Assembly: GCF_003347665.1 (NCBI RefSeq)
Contig: NZ_QDGA01000003.1
Span: forward strand, 124,001 to 188,000
DNA from: Microvirga calopogonii
GTDB taxonomy: Bacteria; Pseudomonadota; Alphaproteobacteria; Rhizobiales; Beijerinckiaceae
Reading direction: 5' to 3'
Length of the DNA stretch: 64,000 bases
The position numbers and the translations under genes are program-made. Under the pieces are notes generated by a model, which was not told the DNA's origin, did no database searches, and saw only the letters and a program-made list of their open reading frames with translations. Positions 17,236 through 25,838 of this stretch are shown one piece after another; the stretch's first letter is position 1, and every line of letters starts with the position of its first letter.

Positions 17236-17994
17236 ATGACAGCTCCTCCTCTACGCCTCGGCGTCAATATCGACCACGTCGCGACCGTGCGGAATGCGCG
17301 GGGCGGCATTCATCCCGATCCGGTCCGGGCCGCGAATCTGGCCGTTCTGGCCGGGGCGGACGGGATTACCGCGCATCTCCGGGAGGACCGACGGCATATC
17401 CGGGATGCGGATATGTGGCGGCTCAAGCAGGAACTGTTCGTGCCGCTCAATTTCGAGATGGCGGCGACTTCCGAGATGGTGGCGCTCGCCACCCGGATCC
17501 ATCCCCATGCCGCCTGCCTCGTGCCCGAGAAGCGCGAGGAGCGCACCACGGAAGGGGGGCTCGACATCATCGGTGCTCACGCCCATCTCCGTCCGGTGAT
17601 CCAGGAATTGAAGAGCGAGGGCATCCGGGTGTCGCTGTTCGTCGAGCCGGAAATCGCCGTCATGGATGCCGCCTGCGACCTGCGGGCGCCCGTGGTCGAG
17701 CTCCATACGGGGACCTATTGCGAGGCGGTCGCCGATGGGGACCAGGCCAGAATCGCCCATGAGCTCGAACGCCTGAAGCGAGCGGCCGAGCACGGAGCCG
17801 CGATCGGCCTCGAAATCCACGCGGGTCACGGTCTTGCCCTCGACTCGGTGCGTCCGGTCGCGGCGATTCCGCAGATCATGGAGCTCAATATCGGCCATTC
17901 GCTGATCGGGGAGGCGATCTTCGTCGGGCTCGATGAGGCAGTCCGGGCGATGCGCGCTGCCATGGACGAGGGCCGGGCACAGGTGTCGGCGTGA
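17236..17994 (+). CDS. pdxJ: Pyridoxine 5'-phosphate synthase
   Basis: Condenses 1-deoxyxylulose 5-phosphate with aminoacetone 3-phosphate to give PNP, the last ring-forming step of DXP-dependent vitamin B6 synthesis. The TIM barrel shows [25 protein letters not shown] at the start, the catalytic His/Glu in [10 protein letters not shown], and the phosphate-binding end [18 protein letters not shown]. 252 residues. First gene of pdxJ-acpS-lepB-rnc-era. Confidence 0.98.
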   Translation: MTAPPLRLGVNIDHVATVRNARGGIHPDPVRAANLAVLAGADGITAHLREDRRHIRDADMWRLKQELFVPLNFEMAATSEMVALATRIHPHAACLVPEKREERTTEGGLDIIGAHAHLRPVIQELKSEGIRVSLFVEPEIAVMDAACDLRAPVVELHTGTYCEAVADGDQARIAHELERLKRAAEHGAAIGLEIHAGHGLALDSVRPVAAIPQIMELNIGHSLIGEAIFVGLDEAVRAMRAAMDEGRAQVSA

Positions 17995-18389
17995 TCATCG
18001 GCATCGGCTCAGACCTCTGCGACATCCGGCGCATCGAGAAATCGATCGAGCGCTTCGGTGATCGGTTCACTCACCGCATCTATACGGAGGGCGAGCGGGC
18101 GCGAAGCGACAGGCGGGCAGCCCGCGCTCCGTCCTATGCCCGGCGCTTCGCCGCCAAGGAGGCCTGCGCCAAGGCCCTCGGAACGGGGTTGAGCCATGGC
18201 GTCTTCTGGCGCGACATGGAGGTGGTCAATCTACCGACCGGCCGCCCGACCATGCGGCTGACCGGGGGAGCCCTGGCGCGCCTGCAGGCCATGACGCCGG
18301 CGGGACACAGGGCGGTCGTCCATGTGTCCCTGACCGACGATCCGCCCCTGGCTCAAGCCTTCGTGATCATCGAGGCGCTGCCTGTATGA
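17991..18389 (+). CDS. acpS: Holo-[acyl-carrier-protein] synthase
   Basis: A 132-residue phosphopantetheinyl transferase that activates ACP. The Mg-binding Asp lies in [13 protein letters not shown] and the [14 protein letters not shown] motif is complete. GTG start overlapping the pdxJ stop by 4 bases (GTGA), so the two are translationally coupled. Confidence 0.97.
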   Translation: MIIGIGSDLCDIRRIEKSIERFGDRFTHRIYTEGERARSDRRAARAPSYARRFAAKEACAKALGTGLSHGVFWRDMEVVNLPTGRPTMRLTGGALARLQAMTPAGHRAVVHVSLTDDPPLAQAFVIIEALPV

Positions 18390-18592
18390 GGGGTGGCTGC
18401 GTTGCGGCACGACGCGCCTTAGGTTAGAGCATGCCGCATCAGGACGGATTCCGGCCGCCCGACGAGCGGCCCGGAACGAACAAATCCATCGAGAGTGGTT
18501 TGCCCTTGGGGCTTAAGTGCAAACCCCTCTCGACTTGCCACCGGATGAGGACGGCCTTCGCCGTCGCGGTCCAAGAGCATAGGTCGACGGAC

Positions 18593-19369
18593 GTGAGCGA
18601 TAAAAGCAGCAAATACGTAGGTAGCAGCGCGAAGAACGAGGAAGGCGGCCTTTGGGAAACCATCAAGGTCATCGTCCAGGCGCTCCTGATCGCGGTCGTC
18701 GTGCGGACCGTGCTCTTCCAGCCCTTCAACATTCCGTCCGGATCCCTGATCCCGACGCTGCTGATCGGCGACTACCTGTTCGTTTCCAAGTATTCCTACG
18801 GCTATTCCAAGCACTCGATCCCCTTCAGCCCGGGCATTTTCTCCGGCCGCATCTTCGGTTCGGAACCGAAGCGGGGCGAGATCGCCGTGTTCAAGCTGCC
18901 GAAGGATAATTCGACCGACTACATCAAGCGCGTCATCGGCCTGCCGGGCGACAAGATCCAGGTGATCGGCGGCGTGCTGCACATCAACGGCCAGCCGGTC
19001 CAGCGCGAGCGCGTCGAGGATTACAAGACCACGGACCTCTACGGCCGCACGATCTCCGTGCCGCAATACAAAGAGACGCTGCCCGGCGGCGTCTCGCATT
19101 TCGTGATCGAGCGCGACGGCGACCGCGGCTACTGGGACAACACCAACGTCTACACGGTGCAGCCGGGCCACTTCTTCATGATGGGCGACAACCGCGACAA
19201 CTCCACCGACTCGCGGGACGAGGCGAGCGTCGGGCAGGTGCCGTTTGAAAACCTGGTCGGCCGCGCCGAGATCATCTTCTTCTCCATCGACGAGAGCGCC
19301 TCCCTGTGGCGTCCGTGGGAATGGCCGCAGAAGATCCGCTGGAATCGTCTCTTCGAACGGATCCAGTAA
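18593..19369 (+). CDS. lepB: Signal peptidase I
   Basis: Cleaves signal peptides at the outer face of the inner membrane. After one membrane helix (IKVIVQALLIAVVVRTVLF) comes the catalytic Ser in NIPSGSLIPTL (Leu where Met is usual). The catalytic Lys lies in DYIKRVIGLPGD and box E is MGDNRDNSTDSR. I place the start at the GTG at 18593 (VSDKSSKY; AGG about 9 bases upstream), giving 258 residues. In-frame ATGs at 18545 and 18431 would add non-homologous sequence. Confidence 0.93.
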   Translation: MSDKSSKYVGSSAKNEEGGLWETIKVIVQALLIAVVVRTVLFQPFNIPSGSLIPTLLIGDYLFVSKYSYGYSKHSIPFSPGIFSGRIFGSEPKRGEIAVFKLPKDNSTDYIKRVIGLPGDKIQVIGGVLHINGQPVQRERVEDYKTTDLYGRTISVPQYKETLPGGVSHFVIERDGDRGYWDNTNVYTVQPGHFFMMGDNRDNSTDSRDEASVGQVPFENLVGRAEIIFFSIDESASLWRPWEWPQKIRWNRLFERIQ

Positions 19370-19372
19370 GCC

Positions 19373-20083
19373 GTGGCACGCCGCAGGCCGAACCTTGACG
19401 AGCTTCTGGGTAAGCTCGGTTACCGCTTCGAGAGACCCGAACTCCTGGACGAGGCGCTGACCCATGTCAGCGCCCCTCAGGCGGCCGGACAGAGCTATCA
19501 GAGGCTGGAGTTCCTGGGTGACCGGGTGCTGGGCCTCGCCATCGCGGGACTGCTCTACAGGAAGTTCCCCGGCGCACCCGAGGGCGAACTCTCCCGGCGC
19601 CTCGCGGAACTCGTGCGGCGCGAAAGCTGCGCCGAGATCGCCATCGCATGGGATGTCGGGCCCTATCTCAAGCTCGGCGCGGGCGAAGCCCATTCAGGCG
19701 AGAGGCGCAACCAGACGATCCTGGCCGATGTCTGCGAAGCGATCATCGGCGCCGTCTTCCTGGACGGCGGCTACGAGGCGGCCAGCGCTCTCGTCGAGCG
19801 CTCGTTCCAGCCCCTGCTGGAGGCGCCCCGCCGCCCCTTGCGCGATCCCAAGAGCGCCCTGCAGGAATGGGCGCAGGGGCAGGGGCTCCCGCCCCCGACC
19901 TATTCCGTGGCGGAGCAGACCGGGCCCGACCATGCGCCGAAATTCCGGGTCATGGTCAAGGTGAACGGTGCCGAGGGCGAGTTCGGCTCCGGCACTTCGA
20001 AGCGCATCGCGGAACAGGCGGCGGCGCGAAGCCTTCTCATGAGAGAGGGCGTCTGGACGGAGGAAGAGCATGGAACAGCCTGA
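19373..20083 (+). CDS. rnc: Ribonuclease III
   Basis: A 236-residue double-strand-specific endoribonuclease for rRNA and mRNA processing. The catalytic signature is RLEFLGDRVL with the second metal site in DVCEAIIGAVFLDGG. The dsRNA-binding domain starts at DPKSALQEWAQGQG and ends at AEQAAARSLL. GTG start three bases after lepB; its 3' end overlaps era by 14 bases. Confidence 0.98.
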   Translation: MARRRPNLDELLGKLGYRFERPELLDEALTHVSAPQAAGQSYQRLEFLGDRVLGLAIAGLLYRKFPGAPEGELSRRLAELVRRESCAEIAIAWDVGPYLKLGAGEAHSGERRNQTILADVCEAIIGAVFLDGGYEAASALVERSFQPLLEAPRRPLRDPKSALQEWAQGQGLPPPTYSVAEQTGPDHAPKFRVMVKVNGAEGEFGSGTSKRIAEQAAARSLLMREGVWTEEEHGTA

Positions 20084-20984
20084 GCAGACCAACACGAAGG
20101 CCGGTTTCGTCGCTCTCATCGGCGCGCCGAACGCGGGCAAATCGACCCTCCTGAACTCGCTCGTCGGGTCGAAGGTCTCCATCGTGTCGCGCAAGGTGCA
20201 GACGACCCGCGCCCTCGTGCGCGGCATCGCCATCGAGGGCGAGGCGCAGATCGTCTTTGTCGACACGCCCGGCATCTTCAAGCCCAAGCGCCGCCTCGAC
20301 CGGGCCATGGTCACGTCGGCCTGGGGCGGCGCAGGGGATGCGGACGTGATCGCGCTCCTCCTCGACGTCCGCAAAGGCATCGACGAAGAGGCGGAAGCGA
20401 TCCTCGACAAGCTGCCCGAGCTGAAGCGCCCGAAGGTGCTGATCCTCAACAAGATCGACCTGATCGAACGCTCCAAACTCCTGGAGCTGTCCGCGAAGCT
20501 CAACGAGAAGGTGCCCTTCGCCCATACCTTCATGATCTCGGCCCTGAAGGGCGACGGCATCCAGACCTTGAAGCGTCAGCTCGCCGAGATGATGCCGGAA
20601 GGGCCCTGGCTCTACCCGGAAGACCAGATCTCCGACGCGCCCCTGCGCATGCTGGCTGCCGAGATTACCCGCGAGAAGATCTACGAGCGCCTGCACGAGG
20701 AGCTGCCCTACCAGTCCACCGTCGAGACCGACCAGTGGCAGGTGCGCCCCGACGGCTCTGTCCGCATTGAACAGACCGTGTTCGTCGAGCGCGACAGCCA
20801 GCGGAAGATCGTGCTCGGCAAGGGCGGCCAGACGATCAAGGCCATCGGCCAGGCCGCCCGCAAGGAGATCGCAGAGATCGCGGAAAGCCCCGTGCACCTC
20901 TTCATCTTCGTGAAGGTGCGCGAGAACTGGAGCGACGATCCGGAGCGCTACCGCGAGATGGGTCTGGAGTTCCCGCGGGGTTAG
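20070..20984 (+). CDS. era: GTPase Era
   Basis: A 304-residue GTPase needed for 16S rRNA maturation. Motifs: G1 GAPNAGKST, G3 DTPG, G4 NKID, and a C-terminal KH domain with VLGKGGQTIKAIGQAARKEI. GGAGGAAGAGC just before the ATG lies within rnc, an overlap that suggests coupled translation. Confidence 0.98.
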   Translation: MEQPEQTNTKAGFVALIGAPNAGKSTLLNSLVGSKVSIVSRKVQTTRALVRGIAIEGEAQIVFVDTPGIFKPKRRLDRAMVTSAWGGAGDADVIALLLDVRKGIDEEAEAILDKLPELKRPKVLILNKIDLIERSKLLELSAKLNEKVPFAHTFMISALKGDGIQTLKRQLAEMMPEGPWLYPEDQISDAPLRMLAAEITREKIYERLHEELPYQSTVETDQWQVRPDGSVRIEQTVFVERDSQRKIVLGKGGQTIKAIGQAARKEIAEIAESPVHLFIFVKVRENWSDDPERYREMGLEFPRG

Positions 20985-21170
20985 ACCCGTCAGTCGGCTC
21001 GCCGGTCGCGTGGAAACCGTTGATCTATCTCGGTTTCGAGGGGTGTCCCGACGCAACCAGATCAGCCGTCGAACTTTATCATAACAGGTTTGTATGAAGG
21101 TCGGGCCGTTGCCCGGATAAGCCTTCCCGAAGTAGCCCAATAGTGCCGATGTCGACGTTCTGGAGAGGCC

Positions 21171-22946
21171 ATGAGCAGCTCTTCCGACCAGACGGCACAA
21201 AGACGCCTTGCTGCTGTCCTCGCCGCTGACGTGGTGGGCTATTCTGATCTCATGTCCAAAGACGAGGAAGGCACGCTGCGCAGGCTGAGGGATCTGCGGC
21301 GGCAGGTCATAGAGCCCAGAATCCGTTCTCATCACGGTCGTCTGGTGAAAACTATCGGGGATGGATTCCTGTGCGAGTTTTCGAGCCCTCTCGAGTCCGT
21401 TCGTTGCGCGGTCGAGCTTCAGGAGGTGGTGGCCAAGGCGTCAGCCGAGGAAAGCCTGAAGCCGCTCCAGTTGCGGATCGGGATCAACCTCGGTGACATC
21501 ATCGTCGAAGAGGACGGGGATATTTTCGGCGATGGCGTGAACATCGCCTCGCGCCTGCAGAAGATGTCGTTGCCGGGCGGCATCTGCCTGTCGGGAAAGG
21601 TCCATGAGGAGGTGCGGGACAAGCTACCTTATCAGTTCGAGGATCACGGCGAGCATCGTTTCAAGAATATCGGGCGGCCCATCCGGGTCTACTGCCTTCT
21701 GGCAGGAATGGATCAATCGATGACGTCGATCGCCGCGCGATCCGCCGCCTCTCAGCTGGATAGGCCGTCTATCGCGGTCCTGCCCTTCGTCAACCTCGGC
21801 AAGGATCCTGAACAGGAGTATTTCGCGGACGGCATCGTCGAGGACATCATCGCTGCACTGTCACGCTTCCGGTCCTTCTTCGTCGTCGCGCGCAACTCCA
21901 CCTTTGCCTACAAGGGACGCAACGTGAGCGTTCAGCAGATCGGGCGTGAGCTGGGTGTACGGTATGTTCTCGAAGGCAGCGTCAGGCGCTCCGGCGAGAA
22001 GATCCGCATCACCGCGCAATTGGTCGATGCCGTCACCGGCATGCATCTGTGGGCGGAGCATTACGATGGTGTGATGGCGAACGTGTTCGATCTGCAGGAT
22101 CAGATCACGACCAGTGTCGTCGGATCGATCCAGCCTTCCATTCGGGCGGCCGAGATCGAACGGGCGAGGCACAAACGCCCTGAGAATCTCGACGCTTACG
22201 ATCTCGTCATGCGGTCCCTGCCTTATGTCTGGTCGCTCGAGTTCGAGGGCAACAAGGAGGCGACCCGGCTCGTCGACAAGGCGCTTCTGCTCGATCCGAC
22301 CTATCCGCTCGCCCTCTCGCTGGCTGCATGGTGCCGAGGACAGCGTATCGTCTACAACTGGTCCAAGAACGTGCAGGAGGATAGGCGTGAGACCCTGCGG
22401 CTGGCACAGGCTGCCGCAGCGATCGCCAGCGATGATCCGTTCATTCTCACGGTGCTCGGCGCGGCTTTAACGGTCACAAGAGAGTACCAGCGTGCACAAT
22501 CGATGCTGGAGCGAGCCCTTGCGCTGGACCCGAACTCCGCTTGGGCTTGGAACCGCGGCGGCTGGTTGCGCAACTATCAGGACGACCCCGAGGGTGCCAT
22601 CCGGCATTTCGAGCGCTCATTGCGTATCAGCCCCTTCGATCCCATGGCGTTCAACTGCGATATCGGGATCGGGTGCGCTCACTTTATCGCAAAGCGGTAC
22701 GATGAAGCGGCGCAGTGGCAGGAAAAGGGCTTGAGGGCCAAGCCAAGGGCCGCCTGGATCCATCGGACCCTCGCCCCTGCCTATGCTCTCGCTGGCGATC
22801 TCGACAAGGCGCGGGACAGCGTCGGCGAATTGGTGAAGGGCTACCCCGAAATCCGGATCTCCGACATTCGCGGGGCTCTGGCGTTCAGCCAGGAAGTTCT
22901 TGATCGCTTCGCGGAGGGCCTGCGTCTGGCAGGTCTCCCGGAGTGA
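21171..22946 (+). CDS. Class III adenylate/guanylate cyclase with TolB/FlgO-like and TPR regions
   Basis: A 591-residue protein. Residues about 10-180 form a class III cyclase domain: metal Asp in AADVVGYSDLM, RLVKTIGDGFL with the second metal Asp, and transition-state Asn/Arg in DGVNIASRLQ. Residues about 195-310 resemble the domain often annotated TolB- or FlgO-like (VLPFVNLGKDPEQEYFADGI, ELGVRYVLEGSVRRSG). The C-terminal half is TPR repeats. No membrane segment is evident, so it is probably cytoplasmic. Such proteins are numerous in rhizobia and their signals are mostly unknown. It lies where recO would normally follow era. Confidence 0.85.
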   Translation: MSSSSDQTAQRRLAAVLAADVVGYSDLMSKDEEGTLRRLRDLRRQVIEPRIRSHHGRLVKTIGDGFLCEFSSPLESVRCAVELQEVVAKASAEESLKPLQLRIGINLGDIIVEEDGDIFGDGVNIASRLQKMSLPGGICLSGKVHEEVRDKLPYQFEDHGEHRFKNIGRPIRVYCLLAGMDQSMTSIAARSAASQLDRPSIAVLPFVNLGKDPEQEYFADGIVEDIIAALSRFRSFFVVARNSTFAYKGRNVSVQQIGRELGVRYVLEGSVRRSGEKIRITAQLVDAVTGMHLWAEHYDGVMANVFDLQDQITTSVVGSIQPSIRAAEIERARHKRPENLDAYDLVMRSLPYVWSLEFEGNKEATRLVDKALLLDPTYPLALSLAAWCRGQRIVYNWSKNVQEDRRETLRLAQAAAAIASDDPFILTVLGAALTVTREYQRAQSMLERALALDPNSAWAWNRGGWLRNYQDDPEGAIRHFERSLRISPFDPMAFNCDIGIGCAHFIAKRYDEAAQWQEKGLRAKPRAAWIHRTLAPAYALAGDLDKARDSVGELVKGYPEIRISDIRGALAFSQEVLDRFAEGLRLAGLPE

Positions 22947-22962
22947 CGTCTTCGCGATGCTC

Positions 22963-23007
22963 CAAAAAGGAACCGGGAGGATCGTCTCCTCCCGGCCCTG
23001 GGTTTTT
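22963..23007. terminator. Bidirectional terminator between the cyclase and OmpA-family genes
   Basis: A perfect 9-bp GC stem (22973-22981 with 22987-22995), 5-base loop, T-run at 23003-23007 for the plus strand and A-run at 22964-22968 for the minus strand. It serves both convergent genes and overlaps the last codon of the minus-strand gene. Confidence 0.8.
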
Positions 23008-24841
23008 ACTGCTGGTTCTGGCCCTGCAGCAGCGGTGTGATACGGCGCATGGTCACGCGACGGTTCTCGCGCTCCGGCCCTTGGGTGTTCACCTTCAGAT
23101 ACTGCTCGCCGTACCCTTGCGTGGTGAGGTTCTCGGCAGGAATCTGGAAGCGCTGCGTCAGGATGGTCGCGACGCTTTCAGCTCGCCGGTCGGACAAGGT
23201 CAGGTTGTCCTCGTCCGCTCCGACCGCATCCGTATGACCCTCCACCAGGAAGATCTCGTTCGGGTTGCGGGAGATGGCCTGACGCAATCCGTCCGCAATG
23301 ACCCTGAGGGAATCGATCTGATCGGGGGGCAATTCCCACGAGCCGAACTCGAAGTTGATCGTATCGACGTCCACGCGACGCATGCGCTCTCGAAGCGGCT
23401 GGCTGCGGCGAACCTCGTCGAGGGTATAGGCCCTTTCGATGCGCTCCACCGGCGGTGCCGTGAAGGCTCGCACGATATCGGCCTCCGACGCGCGCTCTGT
23501 CTCGACGATGTATTCCTCCCGGGGGATCCGAACCGTCGGAGGAGGCATGCGGATGACTTCCTCTTCCACGTATCCGTAGCCGGGGCGCCGTTCGATCCCG
23601 CTGCGCCGGTTCTCGATGAGCACGACCTCGTTTCCGGCCGGTTCGCGGCGCGTGCGGCGGATCAGGTTTCCGTCCTGGTCGCGTACGGTCACGATCTCGG
23701 AACCGTCGGGGCGGCGCACGATGGTGACCTCCTCGTCTGCGCCGCGACGCTCGGTACGGATATCGGCATCGCGGTAGGTCTGGCGGAATCGCTCGGTCTC
23801 ATCGTGGCGGATGATGACCTGGTTGCCCTCGCGGATGATCGTGCGATTGCCGGGCTCCTCGATGATGACCCGGTCGCCTTCGCGCCGTTCACGACGCTGG
23901 CTGCGCAGATCATCGATGCGGACCTGCGATGGATCGAGGGGCTCGGCTCGGCTTGGTGCGCCCTGCTGGAATCCGGGCCGTCCAGGAGACTGCTGAGCCG
24001 GGGCGCCGGGAGAAGGAGGCACGGGCTGCTGGGCGCGGGGTGCCGGGGCGGGAGCCGGCGCGGGAGCTGCCGGCGGCGGAGCCGGTGCCCTGGTTGGTGC
24101 CGGCGGGGCAGGTTGGGGCGCCGGGGGCGCGCTGGGCTGTTCCTGCGTCGGACGCTGACCGCGTGTTCGGTCGGGGTTCTCCGGGTTGTCGGAGCGGCCC
24201 GGGCGCTGACGTTCCACCGGCGGCGCGGCGTTGGGAGCCGGCTGCTGGGGAGCAGGAGCTGGAGGTGCGGCCTGTTGCGGGGCCGGGGGAGGCGCAGCCG
24301 GACGCGGCTGGCCTGCCGGAGGCTGCTGCCGGGGACGCTCAGCCGGTGCCTGCTGGCGTTGCTCCTGCGGGGCAGGGCGTTGCGGCTGTGCGGGCGCTTC
24401 AGCCGGCGGTTGGGGCCTCGCGGCCGGTGGCTGTGCGGGACGGGGCGGAGCGGCTTCCGATGGCGGAGCCGGCCGCTCGGCAGGCTGGCCGCCCGGCTGA
24501 CCCGGCTCGCGACGGGGGCGCTGGCCACCCGGACCTTCCTCGGGACGCTGGCCGCCTGGGCCTGCGCCGCGGGGCGGCCGCTGGCCGCGTTCCTCGGAGG
24601 CGCCGGGGCCTCCCTGGTCCGGTCCGCCTTGCCGGCGTTCCTGGCCGGGGCGTCCGCCGCGCTCACCATCCGGTCCCTGCCGCCTCTGGCGCGCGCCGGG
24701 CGGCAGCTCTTCATCGGTGTCGGGGCCGGCCTGGGCCAGCACGAGCGGTTTTGCGGGTTCCGATGGGAGCGCCGAGACATGGACCGGCAGCAGCATGAGA
24801 GGAAGGGCGGTACTCGCAAGAAACAGACGGGAAAGCTTCAT
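23006..24841 (-). CDS. OmpA family protein with a long Pro/Gln/Arg-rich region
   Basis: A 611-residue predicted secreted or envelope protein. The signal peptide is MKLSRLFLASTALPLMLLPVHVSA. Residues about 30-310 are low-complexity Pro/Gln/Arg/Gly/Ala. The section to about 490 is rich in Arg/Glu and beta-like (EGDRVIIEEPGNRTIIREG). Residues about 492-605 are an OmpA-C peptidoglycan-binding domain with INFEFGSWEL, LVEGHTDAVG, LSDRRAESVATIL and GYGEQYL...NRRVTM. ATG at 24841 with GAGG just upstream; an in-frame TTG three codons earlier is possible. It separates the cyclase gene from recO and is divergent from recO. Confidence 0.88.
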   Translation of the reverse strand: MKLSRLFLASTALPLMLLPVHVSALPSEPAKPLVLAQAGPDTDEELPPGARQRRQGPDGERGGRPGQERRQGGPDQGGPGASEERGQRPPRGAGPGGQRPEEGPGGQRPRREPGQPGGQPAERPAPPSEAAPPRPAQPPAARPQPPAEAPAQPQRPAPQEQRQQAPAERPRQQPPAGQPRPAAPPPAPQQAAPPAPAPQQPAPNAAPPVERQRPGRSDNPENPDRTRGQRPTQEQPSAPPAPQPAPPAPTRAPAPPPAAPAPAPAPAPRAQQPVPPSPGAPAQQSPGRPGFQQGAPSRAEPLDPSQVRIDDLRSQRRERREGDRVIIEEPGNRTIIREGNQVIIRHDETERFRQTYRDADIRTERRGADEEVTIVRRPDGSEIVTVRDQDGNLIRRTRREPAGNEVVLIENRRSGIERRPGYGYVEEEVIRMPPPTVRIPREEYIVETERASEADIVRAFTAPPVERIERAYTLDEVRRSQPLRERMRRVDVDTINFEFGSWELPPDQIDSLRVIADGLRQAISRNPNEIFLVEGHTDAVGADEDNLTLSDRRAESVATILTQRFQIPAENLTTQGYGEQYLKVNTQGPERENRRVTMRRITPLLQGQNQQ

Positions 24842-25039
24842 GATCCTCAATTCAACAATTGGCAGAGTACAGTCATCGACAATGACACGCTGCAGGTTTG
24901 GTTCCGAAGAAAGGCAGGATTCCGCTTCTGAAACAGAATTTTAGAAGTTCACGGATATCGTTGAAAAACATGGATGAATGCGGCCTGAATGCTTACATCA
25001 GGACTTCAGGAAGCACTCTCGCCGAAGGCAGCCGCGCGG

Positions 25040-25771
25040 ATGCAATGGACTGATGAAGGCGTCGTTCTCGGCGTCCGCAAACACGGAGAAACGGGCGTCG
25101 TCCTCGAGCTGATGACCCGCGCGCACGGCCGGCATCTCGGCCTTGTCCATGGCGGCCGCTCGAAGAGCCTCCAGGCCGTGCTCCAGCCGGGCAATACCGT
25201 GCAAGCCACCTGGCGGGCAAGGCTCGACGATCATCTCGGGACCTATCAGGTCGAGGGACTGAATTTGCGCGCCGCGCGGCTCATGGGCTCCTCCATGGCC
25301 CTGTACGGTCTCGCCACCCTGGCTCACCTGATGCGCTACTTTCCCGAGCGGGATCCGCATTTCGCCCTCTACGAAACCATGACCGTGCTGTTGGATCACC
25401 TGGACGATCCCGATCTCGCGCCGCCGCTCTTCGTGCGCTTCGAACTGGCCATGCTTACCGAGCTCGGCTTCGGCCTGGACCTCTCCTCATGCGCGGCGAC
25501 CGGCTCCGAGCGGAACCTCGCCTATGTGTCCCCGAGGAGCGGGAGGGCTGTCAGCGTGGAGGCCGGGGAGCCCTATAAGGACAGGCTCCTGAAGCTGCCG
25601 GGTTTCCTGATCGGCCAGTCCCGGTCCAACCGGCCGGGCGAGGAGGAGATCCGGGCCGGATTTGCCCTCACGGATTTCTTCCTGCATCAGAACGTCTTCG
25701 AGCCGCACGGGCGCCGGGCCCCGGAGGAGCGGGCGCGTTTCGTCGCACTGGCGACGGCTGGGGACGATTGA
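25040..25771 (+). CDS. recO: DNA repair protein RecO
   Basis: A 243-residue recombination mediator that helps load RecA on gapped DNA. The N-terminal OB fold MQWTDEGVVLGVRKHGETGVVLELMT is the recognisable part, followed by GGRSKSLQAVLQPGN. The start is the ATG at 25040; a start at 24989 would add 17 unrelated residues. Directly upstream of parC. Confidence 0.93.
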   Translation: MQWTDEGVVLGVRKHGETGVVLELMTRAHGRHLGLVHGGRSKSLQAVLQPGNTVQATWRARLDDHLGTYQVEGLNLRAARLMGSSMALYGLATLAHLMRYFPERDPHFALYETMTVLLDHLDDPDLAPPLFVRFELAMLTELGFGLDLSSCAATGSERNLAYVSPRSGRAVSVEAGEPYKDRLLKLPGFLIGQSRSNRPGEEEIRAGFALTDFFLHQNVFEPHGRRAPEERARFVALATAGDD

Positions 25772-25838
25772 GGTTTGTTTCTGTTATGTTCTCTTTCGAA
25801 GTGATAAAGAAGCGATTCGCAATTGAGGATTTCGAGTA

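Noticed and set aside
22943-24931. 662-codon plus-strand frame opposite the OmpA-family gene
   Set aside because: Shadow of a low-complexity coding region. The minus strand has a signal peptide and OmpA motifs.
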